From Allacma fusca (Eukaryota; Arthropoda; Collembola; Symphypleona; Sminthuridae): a DNA stretch of 64,000 bases. Of the stretch, positions 23,121-35,295 are shown piece by piece. Each line of letters opens with the position of its first letter. Within the stretch, counting starts at the first letter, position 1. Location of the stretch: contig OX359246.1 of NCBI GenBank assembly GCA_947179485.1, positions 40,031,632 to 40,095,631 on the forward strand. Reading direction: 5' to 3'. Below the pieces are notes generated by a model, which searched no databases, was not told the DNA's origin, and saw only the letters and a list, made by a program, of their open reading frames with translations. The translations under genes were made by a program, and so were the position numbers.

Positions 23121-24363
23121 CAGATCGAGTTTGTTATTGATTGAAATTGGCCAGCTTGTTCGTGCTTTAAAAAAATAAAATCTACTTTCCTCCGAAAATG
23201 CTCTACCTACTAAAAAAGTTTTAGTTCACTTATTCGGACGAGTCTGTTATTGGTTGAAATCGGTCCCCATGTTCGTTTTTAAACAAAATCAACTAAATTT
23301 TGAAGGAAGAAACTAAATTATAACAAAGGCCAACAAATGAATACTGGTTGGGAAACTTGAGGTCGCGGCCATTTTATTTTTGTTTCTCCTGCGCGGACAA
23401 ACGCGAAATTGCAATTAATGTTTTTTAAAGAATCTATTATTATTATACAATTAGTATTTAACGTCAGTAATTTTGGCAAATTCGTTCTGTAACGAGTCAG
23501 CCACATTTACAATAATTCCATCGGTGTTTCCGACCCACTTCACATGCTGTGGATAATTTCATTTTAAAAATGAACAACAGATTCATGCTTGTCTAGATTC
23601 AGATGCTTTCTAACGAATTTCTATGAGCATATCTTTTGTGGGATTCATATGCAGTGTTGAAAACAAAATAGTGATCACATGCAAGGTAGATTTGGCTTTC
23701 AAGGTTGTCTTGAATTCTGGAGCAATGGTAGAAATGGGATAATTTCCAGACATTTAACATGACATGTTACTACAAAACGTCAAAGTAGGCAGATGAATCG
23801 TCCGGTTTGCAAATACAAACTCCAGAAACATCCTGCTTAAACAGCACCAGAAACTGAAGAAATTTCGGTCCAAGTTGCATCGCCAAGGGCGACAGCAACT
23901 GGGAATATGACAACAAATTATTTTCAAAACTGAAATTGACGGACGTGATTTTGTAGCCATTCCTGTCTAAGCCATGAGTTTTCTGAATGCTCATGGTTGT
24001 CAGACATTTGGACTAATGTAAGGCTTGAATATGTTTATAAATAATTGTATCAGTGGTCTTTCAGCAATCAAAGTTTGTTACTAAAAACACTAGTCTAACA
24101 ATTATCCGGGTTTATTCCTTGCATTTTTGTGAGAATTGAGAATCGGTGAAACGTCATCAGCAAGATTACCCCCGCCCTTGGTACACACAAAATCATCAGC
24201 TTCAAGACCCCCTCCCTCCCCCAAAAATGAAACGTAATATGTGCACACTCCCTAAGCAACTGGACTACAAGTTACTTTTGGACCACGAACTCCTGAAGAA
24301 GGAGAAGGTTATTTCCATTATTCCGTGAGAAGCAAGAAAGGTATGAATTTGTAAAGTTCAATC
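23121..24363. other. Gap with no supported gene
   Basis: Two diverged copies of a segment (GTTATTGATTGAAATTGG-like) lie about 115 bp apart near 23130 and 23245. Otherwise I see nothing supportable. Confidence 0.35.
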
Positions 24364-25652
24364 CAGTGATGGGCACCTCGCCTATATAGGCCCTATAAAT
24401 AGGCGATAGTATAGACGGGCTGGAAAATGGTGAAAGAATGTAGGCGAGGTTGACAAAAATGGTAGGCATTGTATAAGTACTAGGCTAGGGGATAGGAAGG
24501 CAAATATAACACCAATTATATAGGTAAGGAAAAGGAAGGGTGTCAAGACTTGCTGATCATGTCAGAATGTGATGTGTGGTACCATTTGGTGATTTTACAG
24601 GGCAATGAATAAGAGCAAATGTATGCATCAATACTAGAGCTGACTGAACGTACGATTGGACTAGAGCTCCGCACGGGTTCGGGTACCTACTCGAGTTTCA
24701 AGTACGAGTACAAGAACGGGTCGAGTACGGAGTCGCATCAAATCCTGTACTCGTACTCTCGGGTCAAGTAACTCTCTGTGTACTTGTATTTTAGTAATTT
24801 TTAACCGAGTATCGTAGCAAGTGCGAGTTCTCAAAAAGTACTTAAAGCAAGATACGAGTACAAGTTTACTGAATTTGAAATCGTACTTGAAATGCAAAAA
24901 GTACTCGAGTACTTCCAGCTAATCATGCCTAGAAAAGTTGCACCTTAAATCCTGTATCATTGACTGTTATTTTGATGTGAGCTGACACATGTACATATGG
25001 AAAGTTTTACTTTAATGAAACTACTGGAAATACTATGAAGGCATGGTATGGTATATAGAACTATAACCGCTATAGCACTGAAATTTTATTTCACAATCGG
25101 TTTACAAGAGAAGACTTTATTGCCATGGATATTTCCGAGATTGATCTATCACGGGATACGCCGGAAATTTCATTCGAGATAGTTTTAAGCTTACTCATGT
25201 ACCTGGGTCAGTATATGAGGTCACGGCTCAAAAAAGTAAAGCTATGTCGGCTTTTTAAAATTTTGAATGTTTTTTTGTTTTTCAATGTAGGAAGGACATA
25301 CAAATACTAAGTTTTAACGCTAGTTGGTCGAACGTTGTAAGGTCTTTCAGAGAGCCATTGTGTATATACGTAAATCTGGTTTTGGGTTGTTGGTAAATAC
25401 AGAATAAGGAAAAATAGAAGCATTTTGTGCTACCTTTGATAAATAAGTAGAACTTACACAGTTAGAAATGCAAATGCAGTAATACTTAATCAAACAAGCA
25501 GAACTACTCAAATGCACTTTAAAACTAGGCAATGTGTTACCCAGGCGGCAGCAGCAGAATAGGGAAGGAAAAGGTAACCCAGAAGGTAGGGTTGTTTTTC
25601 CAATGTTTTATAGGGAAGGATGAAGGATAGGCCTTCCACTTGCCCATCACTG
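24364..25652. mobile_element. Non-autonomous hAT-like element, 1289 bp
   Basis: The termini CAGTGATGGGCA (24364-24375) and TGCCCATCACTG (25641-25652) are perfect 12-bp inverted repeats of the type seen in hAT transposons. The flanks GTTCAATC and GTTCAAAC match at seven of eight bases, consistent with an aged 8-bp target duplication. No transposase frame is present. The interior includes a TACTCGAGTAC-rich block. Confidence 0.75.
24670..24910. repeat. TACTCG/GAGTAC-rich degenerate repeat
   Basis: Many overlapping copies of GAGTAC, CGAGTACG and their complements make the block nearly self-complementary. It lies inside the hAT-like element and has no convincing reading frame. Confidence 0.55.
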
Positions 25653-25729
25653 GTTCAAACTATACACCTGGTGTCAAGGGTCCGAAGTTTGTGGGAAGAC
25701 AAAAAGACAGAGAAAAAATATTTCCGGCA

Positions 25730-26040
25730 GGGAAAATCTCAGAGGGAAGGGATTCTATTTCGCGAACAGGGATTTTAAAATTCGTTGATCTTTTTTTTTG
25801 CCAGGGATTTTCAAATTTGTTGACGTGTTTCAGGGAAATTTGTTACGCAAAAAGGGATTTTTAGATTGGTTGACCTTAATTGACAGGGATTTAACGACTT
25901 GCAGGGAAATTATTTTTTCCAACAGGGATTTTGAAAATCGTTGACCTTTTCTTCAACAGGGATTTTTGAAATTGTTGAGGAAATCCCAGCAGGGACATTT
26001 GGTTCAGCAGGGAAATTCAGAAATAATCTTCCAAGGAGAT
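25730..26040. repeat. Degenerate tandem repeat around CAGGGATTT
   Basis: About nine variably spaced copies of CAGGGA(T/A)TTT, most followed by a AAATTxGTTGACC-like segment. Spacing drifts between about 30 and 55 bp. Confidence 0.6.
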
Positions 26041-26442
26041 TTACAAAAATCCGACCCCTGACTGGTGGAGGAACTTCCCTAGTAGTTGTATAAGCCACCA
26101 CGAATACTTCATTCAAATAAAATTGATTTTAACTTTAATTTAAAAAAAATACTGCGACATATTGTAATAACATCCTTTATGATTTGTGCAGCTTGTAAAA
26201 GTTTTGTCCTCAAATATTTTAAACTTCACAGCAACTTTAAATATTTTTATTTTTATTTCATTTAAAGTGGAAACCGGGGGCTATCTAAGGACATGCAAAT
26301 GAAGTTACCGCAGGTGTAGGTGTCGATTTTTATGGGTACTTGTAAATACACTAATGTGAAGATTTTATTTGCTCGCAATTTTGAGAAAATGTAAATATAT
26401 GAGTTTCTTTAAGATAAACATTAAATCTCTTGTGAATTACAG

Positions 26443-26840
26443 ATGTGAAATAGTTTTGCCCAAATGCAGCTTATCATAGGTTGTATTGCTGAAGATATTG
26501 AAGAAAATCGGCTATTCATCATTCCAGCAGGTACAGCTCCTGAGGCTGTACCTGTTACGAATTTTTTCGTTTTTTCTGAGTTTCTAATGGTCAGTTTCTA
26601 ATGTCAGAGCTCCTTTTAACATTAAAGTCGCTTACAGCTATAACTGACATACCAATTGAATACGGGGCAATCAACAGATTACAAAGAAAATAAAGTCTCA
26701 AACGGGGGACAAAAATGTATTTGTAATCATTGTAAATATATTGTCATACTGCATTACGGGCAATCCTAACAATAATTCTAGACGTAAATTTCAGATATAT
26801 TTTTGCATGTTGTGTTCCATTTCCATTAAAATGAAATATC
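26443..26840 (+). pseudogene. Second copy of micro-exon gene terminal exon and 3' region
   Basis: After the acceptor ATTACAG the sequence matches the terminal exon at 17711, including GAAGAAAATCGG followed by an ATTCATCATT-like block. It has in-frame stops (V-K-stop early) and a frame change. The match continues past the coding part: CTAACGGAATACGG at 17930 versus CCAATTGAATACGG here, and a TGTTCCATTTCC block further on. The gene's 3' end was therefore duplicated and this copy has decayed. Confidence 0.6.
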
Positions 26841-27004
26841 TTCTGTAAAGAGTTGTTTTTACAGGGGGGCTGTCATCTTGAAATTTTTTCCCTCACATGT
26901 CTCTATACTCCAGAAGCATATGCCTCTGAAAGGGACGGCTGAATTTTTCAGGTACGGAAGTTAGGCACGAACATTGACTGCATCTGTGGTTCCTTTCCTT
27001 TATG

Positions 27005-27175
27005 TGAGTAGTCCATAATGACTACTGTTTTTGGCCCCCCGTCCAACGGTCCGGGTTTTTTACCCCCGTTCAACGGTCCTGGGTTTTTACCACCGTTCAA
27101 CGGTCCGGGTTTTTCCCACTTTTTCCTATATCCTCAACAAGGCTAATGTTGGAGATATAGGGCAAGGTGGAAGAG
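27005..27175. repeat. CCGTTCAACGGTCC minisatellite with hairpins (copy A)
   Basis: A 20-bp palindrome-like start (AGTAGTC ... GACTACT) is followed by three copies of a 27-29-bp unit containing CGTTCAACGGTCC and a T-run. A near-perfect stem-loop comes next (CTATATCCTCAACA ... TGTTGGAGATATAG). The same block occurs in reverse orientation at 51650-51782. Confidence 0.75.
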
Positions 27176-27639
27176 GGAATTAAGGGTGCGAAAGAAGTAT
27201 TTGGTGATACAAAGGGTGGGTATTTGTATGGAAAAATGAGAGAGTGAGCGTCTGGTCCTGATGTGGAATGTGTTTGTAAATTCATGGAAAAAAACGGGTC
27301 CTTGAGGAATGGTCAAGGCAGGAAACGCAGGCTGGTTTATTGCTTTGTTGACACAGCCTGCGTTTCCTGCAACTGCGATATTTGTGGGTATAATTGATGC
27401 TGTTGTTGCACTATGTTATTGTAAATAGGGAACACGGGAATGAGTTGAGATTCAGTTCAAGGCAAAGAGTCTTTCGGAAACGGGCACAAATTTATGAATC
27501 AGACTAAATAGGGGCATTCGAAAAGATCTGATTTAAAAAGTGTTTCGTTAAATAATATTCTGTAAAGTTTTACAATCTTTGGCTTGGAGGATTTTGTACA
27601 CATTTGTTTTGACAACGAGATTATAGTTAAACTATAGCC

Positions 27640-27955
27640 AAATTCATTAGTAACAATTGAATTTTTGTGTTAAATAATACTTTGTGTTATGAAGTTTATT
27701 TATTAAGTGCATTACCACTGACAATTTTCATTAAAGCTGTTCAATAAGCAGAACGAATTTCGTTGGTAGCATTGGAAATTGGATTTTAATGAATAATATT
27801 TAGTGTGATAAAGTTTATTTAACAAGTACATTACCAGTGGAAATTTTACTAGTGAAGTTCAATTAGCAGAACGAATTTCATTAGCACCAGTTGAAATTGA
27901 GTGTTAATAATTAATACTTTGGGTGATAAATTTGCTTAAACAAGTGTATCACAAT
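27640..27955. repeat. Three diverged copies of a ~120-bp tandem repeat
   Basis: Repeated blocks in order are TTAGTA/CACCA, GTTAATAATA/AATACTTTG, GATAAAGTTTATTTA, AAGTACATTACCA and AGCAGAACGAATTTC. Two copies are nearly complete and the third is truncated. Confidence 0.7.
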
Positions 27956-28089
27956 TAAACAAAGGAATATCGTGGACCCGAACATGAATAGACAAGATAA
28001 TAAGGTTAATATCTTTAATTACATTTTAATTGTACGTGGCATATAATTTTAAATGCTTTTAACACGCTATGTATGTAGATTAGAGCGAA

Positions 28090-28330
28090 ATACTGCACCA
28101 GATATGTGCATTGCAAATTGAGTGCACCAGATATGTGCAACAAAAAATTATTTTGCACCAGATATGTGCAACAAAAATCTAGTTTTGCACCAGATATGTG
28201 CAACAAAAAAATTATTTTGCGCCAGATATGTGCAATAAAAAATTATTTTGCACCAAAAATGTGCAACAAAAATCTAGTTTTGCACCAGATATGTGCAACA
28301 AAAAAATTATGTTCTGGCATAAATGTGCTT
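28090..28330. repeat. ~31-36-bp minisatellite of TGCACCAGATATGTGCA units
   Basis: About seven units, each with the imperfect dyad TGCAC-CAGATAT-GTGCA followed by an A-run and ATTATTT or TCTAGTTT. The open frames through it on both strands follow from the repeat and are not genes. Unit and spacer lengths are not those of a CRISPR array, and the host is a eukaryote. Confidence 0.85.
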
Positions 28331-28399
28331 CGCTTTCGCAAACAAAATCCTTCCCTTTGAGATTGGCAGTGATATTTTTTCCTTCTTCTAGAATCTTTT

Positions 28400-31300
28400 C
28401 GACTTCAAAATAAATTCTTTGCTAAACTTTAATTTCAATCTGGGCTTATATATTGGTTTCAGTAGTTTAAACTGCTACGTTTGCATTAGTAGTCGGAATG
28501 ATTTCATGCAGTTCATTTTATTTTAAATTCAGATCAATTCATGTGCTGAGCTGAATTGAAACTGAGTTTTCGTTTTAATTAATCAAAAACTAATTCGGAT
28601 CATGATAAGGTGAGGACAATCTAGGAGCAAATGATTTTAAAGTTCTGTGTTGATATGTGCCTATATGTATAATTACACGAGATGTTTACGAATGGGATAA
28701 GTGCTGTTTACTCTCCAGTACTCTCTATATTTAAGATACCAGAATTTCCGGTATAGCAGTGTGTGAGTGTCTATGCGTGACCCAGTGAAGCATATAAAAA
28801 ATGTGTGTGCTTCACAATAACAACAAGATTGCGGAGAGTATGCGGGCTGTTCAATAAAAAGGGATGACTGTGGAGAGGCACTTTAGTGAAGTGTGTAATG
28901 AGAGATTTGTTCCTTGGGCTGATTATATATACGTAGTACATAATACAGTAACGTTCTGGGTTAATGTAAATTTTTTCGATCTAATTACTGTCATCCTCCA
29001 AGCATTACACCGTGTGGTATGCAGTGAATCACTGAAAAATATGTTCTCACATATCTGATTTTAGTTCACATACCCGGACTCATGTCTCCTCTCAGGACCC
29101 CTCCATGACATTAATACCCTGTTGAGAAAGATTCCAGGTCACAGTGCAGAGATTTACAGCAGCACACAATTCTAAAAACGATTTGTATTCCAGACTTATT
29201 TGACCCACCGGAATATATGTGATGTATAGGTATGCTGTTGAGCAGTCCTTTATTTTCTTACAAAACTTAGGGCATTCGCTGAGCACATATTTTTATAAGA
29301 GTAAAATGAGAGCTCTTTATAATTCCAGAGAAGTAACAAATCAGTGATTGTTAAATTTCGGGCGAATGACTACCATTGTATCTAAATTGTCCAAACTTTG
29401 TTTTTGGTATGTGTAACTCTAGCACGTTTTATAGAATCCTTTCTTACTGTTTGTACAATGAGTTCTTAAGAAACACTTGCAATTCGTAGTTTATTATTTA
29501 TCGATAATTATCTATATTTTTGTCCAATAAAACGTGGATTATACAAGGATGTCAGGTTGGGCTCTCAAAACAATTCACAAAAGGGTAGGCGCATTAAACT
29601 CTTGCTCACGTAATTCATTTTTCCGTCGTCAGTCAAGGATAAAAATCTTGTAAAATTAGAATTGTCAAACGGAATAAATCAAAATTTTGACACACAATTT
29701 AGTAGTTACAGAATTACATAAGAGCCATTCATAGTGAAGTAAACACCTACAGAACTATATTTATCAAAGCTATAAAGTGTATGGACAACAACTATTTTTC
29801 TACGGTGCTTTCCAAATTGCCTGAGTTTAGATAATCCTCGAATGTCTCTTGGAAATGGAGTGCTGATATTGACAGTGAGTCATTTGTCCCTTGAAACCTT
29901 CAGGACAGGGGGAGAAATCATACTCGGGAGTCTCAAAGTCAACCAGTCCTTTTTGAACATTGGCCTTGTATATAGGTGAAGTGATGCCAGAATAGTGTGG
30001 TCTACACTCCTGAGTACTAAGCAGCTAAAAAGCCTCGGAGTGCTTGTGCATATTTGCTAATGTACCATTCCTATTTTTGAATGGGTCGATAAATAAAAGA
30101 GTAGAAAGAGCTACACCACATGAGATGCAGGATATGACTCTTATTTTAATTCTAGGAACATTGCGCTCGAAGCTTCTTACCTACATACATATAATTGGAG
30201 CTCTTATGAAAGAGAATTTCAGCTCTTTAGTAAAATGATACGTGCGTACAAGTCGGGCTGAACATGTATCATTTTTCCTTAGAGTATCAAATGTGATGTG
30301 TGGTTAGGGGTGATGTGGAGGAATGTACATCCCACCACACGTAAAGTTCAAGATATGTCAATCACAGCTTAAGTAAGGGTATAACCTTCAAACGGGAAGT
30401 TTTGCATTTTTACAAAAATAAGACGCAAAGCATTGGAGTAAAGTCACCTAACTTGACCATCTCAGGCGATGGATCCCAATGACCTTTTCCATAAATCATC
30501 CAATACTAGCACAATAAATACTAACTGTAATAAAATACACCAATTACGAAAAGATTTCCACTGGCTTTTGGGAAGTAAAAAATGAATGCAGTTGTGAAAT
30601 AATTAAATGCTTCCAACATGCGTGTGATATATTTCCGCAAAAATGCAACCGTCAATGGTCAACGGAAAATAGTTCAATGATTGGTTTTTCTTGTATCCTG
30701 TAAAACCTGCACGTACTTACCAAACACTAAATATGCATTGGAATGTATGTATGTACTTTTCTACCCTGAATTGAAAATACGTTGAGGACTATCGGGGAGC
30801 ATCATGTTGGTTTTAAAATACCCCTTTGTCTCCTTATCGTTTTTGAAAATTCATTGTAATAATAATAATTCCAATAGATACTTTTAAGTTTCCCGACTGT
30901 TGCCAGAGTTAGCATGTAATTTAATATGCCAACTCTTACAATCTTAGCCAAAAACATAGAGACAGGATCATACCATTTCCCCTCTTGCTCACATAAGGGA
31001 ATTACTCATTCATTATTCGAACCTCCAGCATGCAGAAAACTTTGTTTTAAAATTCTAAAAGCATTAATGTTTCTTTGGAGGAATTTTATACACTTTCTAA
31101 TGAGCTATCCAACATGACACTATGTTAGGAATTATGAGCATGATCAGCAAGGGAGTTTCAGGAGAAAACTTTAGCTGCTGGACCAAAGTAATAAAATGTG
31201 GGGGAGGTATTTTCCGAGTTTGAATGAGAATATATCTGAGATGTATCTAAAGTTTATTCTCCCAAAATATTTGGTATAATTAGGCCAAATAATACGATAT

Positions 31301-31650
31301 TTAAAAATAAATCAACTTAATGGAGGTAACTGTATGTTATTAGGCTTCAGAGTTGTGCATTTGTGTGTATCAAAGTAAATTAACATGGCCCTAGGTACAG
31401 AATATTTTTCCTTTAAACAAATAATCTTATAACTCCTGGATAATATATTTATATTCGCGTCACTAATTTAGCTAGCTTTATAGTTCTCAGATACATTTAA
31501 TTTTATGTATTTATACAGTAAGTTCTTCAAACCCGTCCAACAGGTTTCAAAAATTGTTTAAAAATGTTTTAAATTAGTGCTTTTACATTTAAAATATTTA
31601 TTTGACCATGTTTTAGAGACGGCCTTAACAATTTCCAGAGTCATGCATTT
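28400..31650. other. Gene-poor AT-rich stretch
   Basis: I see no supported gene, RNA or mobile element in this region. Confidence 0.4.
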
Positions 31651-31659
31651 TAAAACTAA

Positions 31660-31897
31660 ATTATGTATTTGAAATACTGACTGGATAAATTTTAGAAGAT
31701 AAATAAATACAAAATACTCTCACGTTCGTAATCTTCAAAATACGAAAAATAAAATACAGTAGACATGTTGGTGCTGACAAAATAGGAAATACAAAATACC
31801 TTAAGCAACTTACGGCTAGAGAAATACCAAATACGGGATACTTAATGTTTTTCAAATACTATTTCAAATACAATATTTCAAAATATTCCACACCTCT
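31660..31897. repeat. AAATAC-rich block with a possible hAT end
   Basis: Repeated AAATAC/GTATTT motifs run up to CCACACCTCTG at 31889-31899, a sequence like the ends of many hAT elements. The left end near 31636 (CAGAGTCATGCA) matches only loosely and I see no target duplication, so the element call is weak. Nothing further is supported up to 32720. Confidence 0.35.
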
Positions 31898-32722
31898 GGG
31901 TATGTCCATTCATCATGTCTACTACCAAATCCGTGTTATTTTTTTGTGTTTGCCGAACAAACCCCAGGAATTTCTTACACTCATGGGGACATGCACTTAC
32001 AAACATATAGGCATTGTATGTATCTATGCTCAGAATCCCGCCCTGAGACTATGTACATACATAATGGTAAAGACGACATACAGATGATTAGCATTTAATT
32101 CCGACTTTTCAAAGTGTCATAAGAAATTGATTAAATTATAGTCCCTGTCTCAACAAGGTAGTAGCAGAGCAATTCCATAGGGGAGTTACCGCTGACAGTT
32201 TAATATACATTTTGGATTTTTTTTTCTAAATAAGCAATTTCTATTGGAGTCAAGCCAAATGTTTATCATTCTCAAAGGGTTAAACACAAACATACAGATG
32301 ATTAATGGGGACTCCATTACCAATCTTTGCACCGACAGAAACACTAATGTAGAAAAAGCTATTTACTCATGAAATACTTAAAGTAGTCACACATGTGCTG
32401 TTTGAAACTAAAAAATGCAATGTCCATGTAAATTAAATAATTTGGCAATTAATTATGGCCAGGTTATTTTTATGAGTAATAACTCCCACTGTAGCCTACA
32501 TGTTAACTGCCACTTAAATTAAGCTTTCATTTGCAAATAACAATAAAAATGATGCACAGTAGAAGTTGCATAAATTATACAATATGTATAGACATGCTCC
32601 GTTTAAGCAAGAAATATGCGAATGTTTGAAAATATTATATTTATAAGTACACTGCCACTATTAAATGCTTCTACAAAATTGGTCGATAAGAATAGTTATG
32701 TGAATTAAATAAGTTAAATTGA

Positions 32723-34080
32723 CTAGCAATTGTAGGGAAGAACGCCATGAATGAGAGGGTTTTCATTTTCTGACAGAGTTTCCAATCTTTTCCACTCAAA
32801 TTCCAACCGTAGCATCTTGTCTTCTTCATCCTCACTTGCAGATGAAACTGAATCAAAGCTTGGACTAGGTACTTCATTAGCCTCAGGCGCCATTTTCAAA
32901 CAGCTAGCATTATACTTAACATTAGGTTCCTTGCGAATAAAATCTTCAAGTTCATTAAAAAATTCGTTACTTTCAATACCTTCAAACTCCAAGAATTGGA
33001 GGTCCTCAGGTATTTCCAAATCCGTTGTAGGTAGTTCATTCGGATCCCCAGCATTTGCATTGGCTTGGACGGTTAGACCAGAAGCCTCAATTTCCTGAAT
33101 AACATGGAACGCATCTTGAAATGCGTTGTTAAAGAAGGGATCCTCGCGTAGGGCAGGCTCGGGATCTGCAAAAAAATATTGTACTGCACTATTATTCGAT
33201 CCAGTAAGGCAACTACCATGCAATCCATAGTAATCTGTAATTTTAGTTTGCTTGGATTTGCACACAATCAAATGATAATCATTATTGCTGTTTCCCTCAC
33301 CTTTGACTGCCTCCACTTCATCAGTCTTGGCACGTGATTCGGTGGTCACAGCGGGGGCAACAATTTGCAATTCGATTTTTCCGTACAAGGCCAAAATACG
33401 TACATCAGGCGTAACTGTAAACAAAAATGCCGATGTAGTATTTCATTAGCTTCAATAAATGCACATTTACCTTACATTTGGTAAATACTTACGCTGAAGT
33501 ATAGCATTTGGCCGGCTGTGCTTGTCAGTGCTAACAATCAGAGGTAGCTGCTTTTCCCCTTGCAAGATAGGGTTTGCAACATTGGCCACTGATGAAAAAT
33601 ATAAAACCAAAAAAGTAATACAGCAAAGTCTAAAGTATAATAATTACTGCAGCTTTATTAAATAATGTAGTTGTTAAACTTACATTCCAATAGTCCGTAC
33701 CACTCAAAGCGACTGACGGTCTTCCTTCGGGGACGATCGAGTTCATTGAATCTGCTAAAACTGAATGCACACCCTGCAGATCTGCACTTAAATCTAAAAC
33801 TCGGGTTAAAATTCTCTTTGCAAAAATCTGCGCTGAACGCTAAAAGCAGGCACTGCAAATGGAATCTGTGTGTAATGACTTTGGAAACCGGATGAGATAC
33901 ATAGCCCGTGTTTCTCCAGGATATCTTCCCAGTATCGTTGCACTCGTCCAATATATTGGGAGTAGCTCCTTGATGTCCATAGTAAAAAGGTGTAAGAAAT
34001 GGAAGAATGATTTTATTGGCGTTTGGCCCAGGAAAATCAGTATTCCTTTCACAAATTAGACAGATTCTGTCTTTACCCAT
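32723..34080 (-). CDS. RING-like zinc-binding protein with acidic tail, three exons, 394 aa
   Basis: Exons 34080-33684, 33588-33493 and 33414-32723 are joined by GT-AG introns (donors GTAAGT at both). They sum to exactly 395 codons including the stop. The N-terminal ~125 residues hold paired metal ligands (CLICERN, DECND, a His-x-x-His-Phe-His-x-x-Cys stretch, KCRSAGC), with RING/PHD-like spacing. The middle is a beta-rich region and the last ~100 residues are acidic and Ser-rich (SSASEDEEDKM). The counterpart is at 11832-13092 with the same domain order. Such a layout fits a ubiquitin ligase or a transcription regulator, but neither is shown. It is the last gene of the minus-strand block. 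Confidence 0.75.
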
Positions 34081-34259
34081 TTTACGAAACCTAGAACAGC
34101 CTTGCCCAGTTTGAAAATCAGAACACTAATGAACCAGGAAATGATAGGAGCATAAAAATCAGGGTCATAAATTGGCATGATACATTTATTTATTATTGAA
34201 AAAACGAATTATAGAAATAATTAATTCACACTTGTGGTATTAACTCCAGCGGAGGGAGT

Positions 34260-34892
34260 TCAGTACAATGGGACGTTGACATAAGTCCGCAAACCTTCGT
34301 GGGCAGGCTGGAAACAATCAGCAAGCAGTGGAGGTTCCTCATATGTAGCTTCAGCAAAGCTGGAGTCAACGCTTTGCTGAGTGTAAGAGACAAGAGGAAT
34401 CCCCTCGCCTGCTCTCTCCACTGTAGCTGCATACTGGCGTTTTTTTGTCCAGACCCAAATTATCGCTCCAATTGTAAGCGCCAGCAGAGTCAACACAGCA
34501 AATGCAACTGCAATCAATGCACATTTGACTTTTACGACTTTTAAATCCTACTTTATGTCTTGCCTTTTCCCACAAAATCCAAAAGATCTGCTATTGATTA
34601 TTACCCCAAAAGAAAGTCGCAGCAGATATGGGTTGCTGAGGACAATCAGCGGCACTTCTTGACACAGACATGACCGCATCGTCCAGTGTACCCATATTTG
34701 AAACACAGCAAATAATCTCCTTCACTGTTTGCACAAAGTAGTTGCCTCCTTTAACACAATCGAGGCAGCTGCCCGTGTAGCCGCAAACTAAATAGTAAAG
34801 AGAAATAATTTGGACTACTGCATTCGTAATGAACACAAAATTATGATGTTTGCACTAGGACAAAAATGGACCTTACCGTCCTGTGGATTCAT
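34260..34892 (-). CDS. Cys-rich single-pass membrane protein, three exons, 148 aa
   Basis: The exons are 34892-34877 (16 nt), 34787-34605 and 34507-34260; both introns are in phase 1 and the total is 149 codons. The ectodomain is short and Cys-rich (CGYTGSCLDCVKGG, later CC). It is followed by a membrane segment (VLTLLALTIGAIIWVW), a basic stop-transfer (TKKR) and a tail of about 50 residues containing YEEPPLL and YVNV, short motifs of the type used for trafficking. There is no cleavable signal peptide in the MNPQD start. Element 1 keeps the same structure. Likely an envelope or host-membrane component; this is inference. Confidence 0.75.
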
Positions 34893-34896
34893 AGTT

Positions 34897-35045
34897 GAAT
34901 GACACAAAAACTCGAATGATTTCAAATATCAGATTTTTTTCAAATAACAGTGATTGATCCAAACTTGAAGACTGAATGACACAAAAACTCGAATGATTTA
35001 AAATGCCAGATTTTTTCCAAATAATAGTGATTGATCCAAACTTGA
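34897..35045. repeat. Tandem duplication of a ~75-bp unit upstream of the Cys-rich membrane gene
   Basis: Two similar copies of a unit starting GAATGACACAAAAACTCGAA and ending GTGATTGATCCAAACTTGA lie head to tail just upstream of the first exon, probably in the promoter region. Confidence 0.85.
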
Positions 35046-35295
35046 CAACGAATCCTGACGGTCTGACAGAAGAGAAAAATCTCACGCGTCCCGTCGTTGG
35101 AAAAACGTTAATTTTTAATGTCTTAGCCTATCTTCAAATTGCTATGCTTAATCATGGTTCGTGCTCAACCCTGTGGTGAGTTTGTAAATATGAAAAAGTA
35201 TCGGGTGATTCTAGGGGTGCATTGGTTTTAGTTAATATGATAGCGTCAGCATATTACACATATACAAGGTTTTATTTATCAATTCTTAGTTCATG

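Noticed and set aside
23754..23994. Minus-strand frames near 23.9 kb
   Set aside because: No recognisable domain, weak starts, no splice partner.
28090..28330. CRISPR-like array
   Set aside because: Spacers are A-rich copies, not unique sequences, and the host is a eukaryote.
28015..28413. Open frames with CNKK-type repeats in the 28-kb minisatellite
   Set aside because: They mirror the repeat unit, start within it and lack any conserved context.
31636..31899. hAT MITE with AAATAC interior
   Set aside because: The right end looks plausible but the left end matches poorly and the flanks show no duplication.
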